The notes below the pieces were generated by a model. The model saw only the letters and a program-made list of their open reading frames with translations, ran no database searches and was not told where the DNA came from. This document shows positions 60,587-64,000 of a stretch of DNA of 64,000 nucleotides, in pieces. The translations under genes and the position numbers were made by a program. Source of the stretch: Actinomadura madurae (GTDB taxonomy: Bacteria; Actinomycetota; Actinomycetes; Streptosporangiales; Streptosporangiaceae); NCBI RefSeq assembly GCF_900115095.1, contig NZ_FOVH01000006.1:124001-188000 (forward strand). Reading direction: 5' to 3'. Position 1 is the stretch's first letter, and every line of letters begins with the position of its first letter.

Positions 60587-61248
60587 TCGACGTGCTCGTG
60601 GTGGACGACGACTTCCGCGTGGCGCAGGTCCACGCCGGGTTCGTGGCCGCGCTGCGCGGGTTCTCCGTCGCGGGGCTCGCGCACACCGCGGCGCGGGCCC
60701 GGTCGATGGCCGCCGAGCTGGCGCCCGCCCTCGTGCTGCTGGACGTGTACCTGCCGGACGCCTCGGGCCTGACGCTGCTGCCCGAGCTGGACGCCGACGT
60801 CATCATGGCGACGGCCGCGGCCGACCCGGGCGTCGTGCGGGAGGCGCTGCGCGGCGGTGCCCTGCACTACCTGGTCAAACCGTTCACCGCCGCCGCGCTG
60901 AACGCGCGCCTCACCGCCTACGCGCGGTACCGGGAGGCGCTGTCCGGCGACGGCGAGGTGACCCAGGAGGCCCTGGACGGCGCCGTCCGCGCCCTCTACG
61001 CGCCGCTGCACGGCCAGCCGCCCGCGCCCAAGGGGCAGTCGCCGGTGACGACCCGGCTGATCTGCGACGCGCTGCGGAGGGCGGACGAGCCGCGGTCCGC
61101 CGCCGAGATCGCCGACCAGGTCGGCATCTCCCGCGCCACCGCCCAGCGCTACCTCGCCGCCCTCGCCCAGGCCGGGCGGGTCGTGGTCACGCTGCGCTAC
61201 GGGGCCACCGGGCGCCCCGAGCACCAGTACGCGTGGTCGCCGCGGTAG
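60583..61248 (+). CDS. CitB/DcuR-type response regulator
   Basis: 221 aa, GTG start within the kinase stop. Receiver: VDDDFRVAQVHAGFV (acid pocket), phospho-Asp in LLDVYLPDASG, Lys in LVKPFTAAAL. C-terminal HTH: SAAEIADQVGISRATAQRYLAALAQAGRVVV. It would activate genes for uptake or use of a carboxylate. The last 52 bp overlap the opposing ABC gene. Confidence 0.93.
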   Translation: MIDVLVVDDDFRVAQVHAGFVAALRGFSVAGLAHTAARARSMAAELAPALVLLDVYLPDASGLTLLPELDADVIMATAAADPGVVREALRGGALHYLVKPFTAAALNARLTAYARYREALSGDGEVTQEALDGAVRALYAPLHGQPPAPKGQSPVTTRLICDALRRADEPRSAAEIADQVGISRATAQRYLAALAQAGRVVVTLRYGATGRPEHQYAWSPR

Positions 61249-62192
61249 AGCCCCGCCAGCACCTCCTCGATGCCGGCCTCCCGCAGCGAGATGTCCCGGA
61301 CCTCGTGGTCGCGGGCGAGGGCGGCGACGACCGCCGCCGCGTTGGCGGTGCGCGGCAGCCGGAGCCACTGCCGGGGCCCCTCCACCCGCTCGGCCTCGAT
61401 CCCGTCCAGCGCGATCGGCGGGCCGGGCCGCGCCAGCTCCACCACGAGCATCCGGTCGGCGTCCACGGTGCGGCGCAGCTCGTCCAGCCCGCCGTCGAAG
61501 GCGAGCCGGCCATGGTCGATGATCATGACGCGGCGGCAGAGCCGCTCGATGTCGCCGAGGTCGTGCGTGGTCAGCAGGATCGTGGTGCCGCGCTCGGCGT
61601 TGATGCGCTCCAGGAAGTCGCGGACGGTCGCCTTGCTCACCACGTCCAGGCCGATCGTCGGCTCGTCCAGGACGAGCAGCTCCGGATCGTGCAGGAGCGC
61701 CGCGGCGAGGTCGCCGCGCATCCGCTGCCCGAGGCTGAGCTGCCGGACCGGGGTGTCCAGGAACGGCTCCAGTTCCAGCAGCGCGGTCAGCTCGGCGAGC
61801 CGGGCCCGGTGCGCCGCCGCCTCGACCCGGTACAGCCGCCGGACGAGGGCGAGGCTGTCGCGCAGCGGCAGGTCCCACCACAGCGTCGTCCGCTGCCCGA
61901 ACACCACGCCGAGGCGGCGCGCGAGCGTCGTGCGCCGCCGGGACGGGTCGAGCCCGCACACCCGGAGGGTGCCGGACGACGCCGTGAGGATCCCGGTCAG
62001 CATCTTGATGGTGGTGGACTTCCCGGCGCCGTTCGGGCCGAGGTAGCCGACGAACTCGCCCGGCTCGACCGTGAACGACACCCCGTCCACCGCGCGCAGC
62101 GTGGTCCGCGTCCTCCGCCGCAGCGGCCCCGAGCGCGCCCGCACGGTGAAGGTCTTGACGAGGTCCCCGGCCTCGATCATCGGCACCGGCAT
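61197..62192 (-). CDS. ABC-2-type exporter ATPase
   Basis: 331 aa from MPVPMIEAGDL (GGGAG upstream; overlaps the permease stop). Walker A GPNGAGKSTTIKML, signature LSLGQRMRGDLAAAL, Walker B LLVLDEPTIGLDVVSKATV, then LLTTHDLGDIERLC. The closing ~12 residues (HAYWCSGRPVAP) run across the end of the opposing response regulator and may not be functional. It forms an exporter with two permeases, of unknown substrate. Confidence 0.92.
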   Translation of the reverse strand: MPVPMIEAGDLVKTFTVRARSGPLRRRTRTTLRAVDGVSFTVEPGEFVGYLGPNGAGKSTTIKMLTGILTASSGTLRVCGLDPSRRRTTLARRLGVVFGQRTTLWWDLPLRDSLALVRRLYRVEAAAHRARLAELTALLELEPFLDTPVRQLSLGQRMRGDLAAALLHDPELLVLDEPTIGLDVVSKATVRDFLERINAERGTTILLTTHDLGDIERLCRRVMIIDHGRLAFDGGLDELRRTVDADRMLVVELARPGPPIALDGIEAERVEGPRQWLRLPRTANAAAVVAALARDHEVRDISLREAGIEEVLAGLYRGDHAYWCSGRPVAP

Positions 62193-62995
62193 CAGCTCCC
62201 TGTCGATCGGTAGTGCCGCAGCCCCGCCCGCCACGCCAGCGCCGCCGCCGCGCACACCGCGGCGGCGACCGCCGGGGACGCGAACCGCGCCGCGTGGGGC
62301 AGCCCCAGCGGGTCGGGACGGTCCAGGACGTACAGCGCGGGCTGCCAGTTGACGAACGCCAGCGGGACGACGAAGGTCACCCCGCGGACGAAGTCGCGGG
62401 CGAACATCGTCATCGGGTACTGGGTCAGGAACGCGCCCCCGTAGGTCAGCGACTTGCTCGCCCCGTGGCTGTCGACCAGCACGCACTGCACGGCGCCCGT
62501 CAGCACCCACAGCCCGCAGAAGATCGCCGCGCCGGACGCCACCATGACGGGGATCATCGCCGCCCGGCCCGGCGTCCAGGAGACGTCCAGCCGGGGCAGC
62601 GCGAAGCCGAGGACCAGCACCGCCGGGACCAGCTTGCCGAGGCGGCGGGGTGTGAACCCCTCCGTCGCGATCTGGACCAGCGGGCTCACCGGCCGCACCA
62701 GCATCGCGTCCAGCGTCCCCTCCCGCACGTGGTGGCCGAGCCGCTCGGTCGTGCCGAGCGCGATGTCCGAGCACGCGAACGCCAGGGCGGACGTCCCGTA
62801 GAGGAAGAGCACCTCGGACACGTTGAACCCGGCGATGCGGGGCGCCCGCGAGAAAAGCACGAGGATGGCCGCCGCGTCCAGGACGGAGACGATCGCGGTG
62901 GCCAGCGCCAGCAGCACCATCGACACCGGGTACTGCGCCGCCGCGCGTATCCACGTCCAGGCGAGCAGCCCGTACATCCGTATCGGATCAGCCAC
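62192..62995 (-). CDS. ABC-2-type exporter permease (second)
   Basis: 267 aa, GTG start, six helices (VSMVLLALATAIVSVLDAAAILVLF; the DSHGASKSLTYGGAFLTQYPMTMF loop). DUF990/ABC-2_membrane-like. Overlaps the first permease by 8 nt and the ATPase by 1 nt, a compact operon. Confidence 0.9.
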   Translation of the reverse strand: MADPIRMYGLLAWTWIRAAAQYPVSMVLLALATAIVSVLDAAAILVLFSRAPRIAGFNVSEVLFLYGTSALAFACSDIALGTTERLGHHVREGTLDAMLVRPVSPLVQIATEGFTPRRLGKLVPAVLVLGFALPRLDVSWTPGRAAMIPVMVASGAAIFCGLWVLTGAVQCVLVDSHGASKSLTYGGAFLTQYPMTMFARDFVRGVTFVVPLAFVNWQPALYVLDRPDPLGLPHAARFASPAVAAAVCAAAALAWRAGLRHYRSTGS

Positions 62996-63776
62996 CGTGC
63001 ACCACCAGCCTCCGCCGCGCCGCCCGCGTGACCAGCGCGCCCGCCCAGAGCAGCACCGCCGCCCACCCCGCCTGGAACGCCAGCGCCCCGAGCAGCGCGC
63101 CGCCTGTGTAGGTGCCGAGGAAGACGTCCGCGGGCACCTGGATCTGCGCCGCCCACGGCAGCGCCCGCGCGACCTCGCCGAGCCATCCGGGGAACACCAC
63201 GAGCGGCAGGATCATCCCCGAGAAGAACAGCGACATCACCAGGGTGACGGCGCTGAGGCCCCGGTCGTCGTGCAGCCAGAACATGCCCATGGCCACCAGG
63301 TACCGCAGCGCGAAGCCGACCAGCGCCGCGAGCAGCGTCGCGACCGCGAACGCGGCGGCGTGCACGGGGGAGGGCCACCGGAACGGGAACACCAGCGCGC
63401 CGGCCAGCAGCGGCGGGCCCGCGCGCAGCAGGAGCGAGCCGGCGGCGCGGCCGAGGTCGTCGGCGAGCCACCAGCCCTGCAGCCCGACCGGCCGGTACAG
63501 GTCGATGGCGACGTCGCCGTTGCGGATGCGCTCGGTGAGGTCCATGCCGCCGAAGATCTGCACCGGCCCGATCAGCGCCTGGGTGATGAAGCAGAAGGTG
63601 ACGGCGTCGGCGGCCTCGTACCCGCCGAGGGAGGGGCGCACGTCCCACAGCGCGAGCAGGACGTAGGCGCGCATGAAGCCGAACACCGTGTTGGTCAGCG
63701 ACTCGGTCAGCGAGCCGAGCGGGTACGCCGTGTGGCGCCGGAAGCCGTACCACCACACCCACGGAAGAACGCCCAC
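62988..63776 (-). CDS. ABC-2-type exporter permease (first)
   Basis: 262 aa, GTG start; six helices. Motifs: LTNTVFGFMRAYVLLALWDVRP, YLVAMGMFWLHDDRGLSAVTLVMSLFFSGMILPLVVFPGWL. The second permease gene follows. The substrate is unknown; paired DUF990 permeases with one ATPase occur in actinomycetes as lipid or antibiotic exporters. Confidence 0.9.
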   Translation of the reverse strand: MGVLPWVWWYGFRRHTAYPLGSLTESLTNTVFGFMRAYVLLALWDVRPSLGGYEAADAVTFCFITQALIGPVQIFGGMDLTERIRNGDVAIDLYRPVGLQGWWLADDLGRAAGSLLLRAGPPLLAGALVFPFRWPSPVHAAAFAVATLLAALVGFALRYLVAMGMFWLHDDRGLSAVTLVMSLFFSGMILPLVVFPGWLGEVARALPWAAQIQVPADVFLGTYTGGALLGALAFQAGWAAVLLWAGALVTRAARRRLVVHGG

Positions 63777-63830
63777 TTACCGGGAGCTTAGACAGGCGCG
63801 GTGGGGGCGACCAGGTAATTTCGCACAGAA

Positions 63831-63859
63831 CGGGCCCCGGCGGGTCGCGCCGGGGCCCG
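63831..63859. terminator. Strong hairpin at the end of the M1 peptidase gene
   Basis: 12-bp perfect arms CGGGCCCCGGCG and CGCCGGGGCCCG with a 5-nt loop, extendable by one A-T pair. It lies about 30 bp past the partial gene's stop codon. Confidence 0.82.
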
Positions 63860-63889
63860 TCGAGGGCGAGGCCGTCGGTGGAGCGGGGG

Positions 63890-64000
63890 TCAGTCCTCGG
63901 GGATGGCGGGCTTGATCGGGGAGTAGAGCCAGTCCTTGAAGAACGGGCTCAGGTCCTGGCCGGAGATCTGCTCCGCCAGAGCGGTGAACTGCTCGGTCCT
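63890..64000 (-). CDS. C-terminal end of an M1-family metallopeptidase-like protein (5' part outside window)
   Basis: 36 residues: a helix TEQFTALAEQISGQDL then the characteristic LSPFFKDWLYSPIKPAIPED and TGA. The segment GQDLxxFFxxWLY is the well-known last part of secreted M1 aminopeptidases of actinomycetes. The catalytic HExxH lies beyond the window. A hairpin follows. Confidence 0.72.
   Translation of the reverse strand, partial: RTEQFTALAEQISGQDLSPFFKDWLYSPIKPAIPED

Overview
The window is very GC-rich DNA (clearly above 70 % by eye) from an actinomycete. The markers are an MbtH protein beside NRPS DNA, an IdeR/DtxR iron box, an F420-type LLM oxidoreductase, PucR regulators, a DUF574-type methyltransferase and many GTG/TTG starts with TGATG or ATGA overlaps. 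Streptosporangiales/Actinomadura would fit, but that is inference. There is no phage, IS element, integrase or CRISPR array, so this looks like ordinary chromosome with specialised metabolism at the left edge.

Layout. 1-2.8 kb: end of a siderophore locus (NRPS carrier domain, iron box, Fe-siderophore binding lipoprotein, L-ornithine/lysine N-hydroxylase, MbtH). 2.8-3.7 kb: secreted esterase. 4.1-13.5 kb: a likely TetR regulon, with an APH-like phosphotransferase, MaoC hydratase, acyl-CoA synthetase, TetR regulator and a five-gene branched-chain-type ABC importer. The same ACCGAC..GTCGGT palindrome lies upstream of all four transcription units, including the tetR/ABC divergent promoter. 13.5-18.7 kb: a polyol/sugar PTS operon on the minus strand (PfkB-type kinase, EIIC, EIIB, EIIA, zinc dehydrogenase, HPr, DeoR regulator), with no Enzyme I in view. 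18.9-22.8 kb: a PAP2-WS/DGAT fusion, an EamA-like transporter and a Tat-type esterase. 22.8-32.5 kb: assorted single genes (PucR regulator, acyltransferase-3, methyltransferase, GNAT, DoxX, membrane protein, APH, MEDS/HATPase regulator, GCS2-type ligase) and three tiny membrane proteins.

32.6-38.9 kb: an acyl-CoA dehydrogenase divergent from mutA-mutB-meaB (methylmalonyl-CoA mutase and its GTPase chaperone), which converts propionate-derived carbon to succinyl-CoA. 39-43.2 kb: tandem GNAT, tRNA-Asn, HNH nuclease, a secreted coiled-coil protein, a decayed endonuclease/exonuclease/phosphatase-like relic and a Gfo/Idh oxidoreductase. 43.3-46.4 kb: an unusual redox two-component pair, REC + glutaredoxin-like + FAD-reductase fusion followed by a cNMP-binding histidine kinase. 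46.4-50.3 kb: class II aldolase divergent from a PucR regulator across a perfect palindrome, then an LLM oxidoreductase, an SMR transporter and a metallo-hydrolase-like protein without its metal motif. 50.4-55.8 kb: AraC regulator, orphan protein, aldehyde dehydrogenase, two paralogous unknowns and a membrane protein. 55.9-61.2 kb: a NitT/TauT-type ABC importer divergent from a CitA/DcuS-type two-component system. 61.2-63.8 kb: an ABC-2 exporter that overlaps the response-regulator gene tail to tail. The right edge holds the 3' end of an M1 peptidase-like gene behind a strong hairpin.

The most noteworthy signals are the four-site TetR regulon, the PAP2-WS/DGAT fusion, and the REC-Grx-reductase/cNMP-kinase pair.
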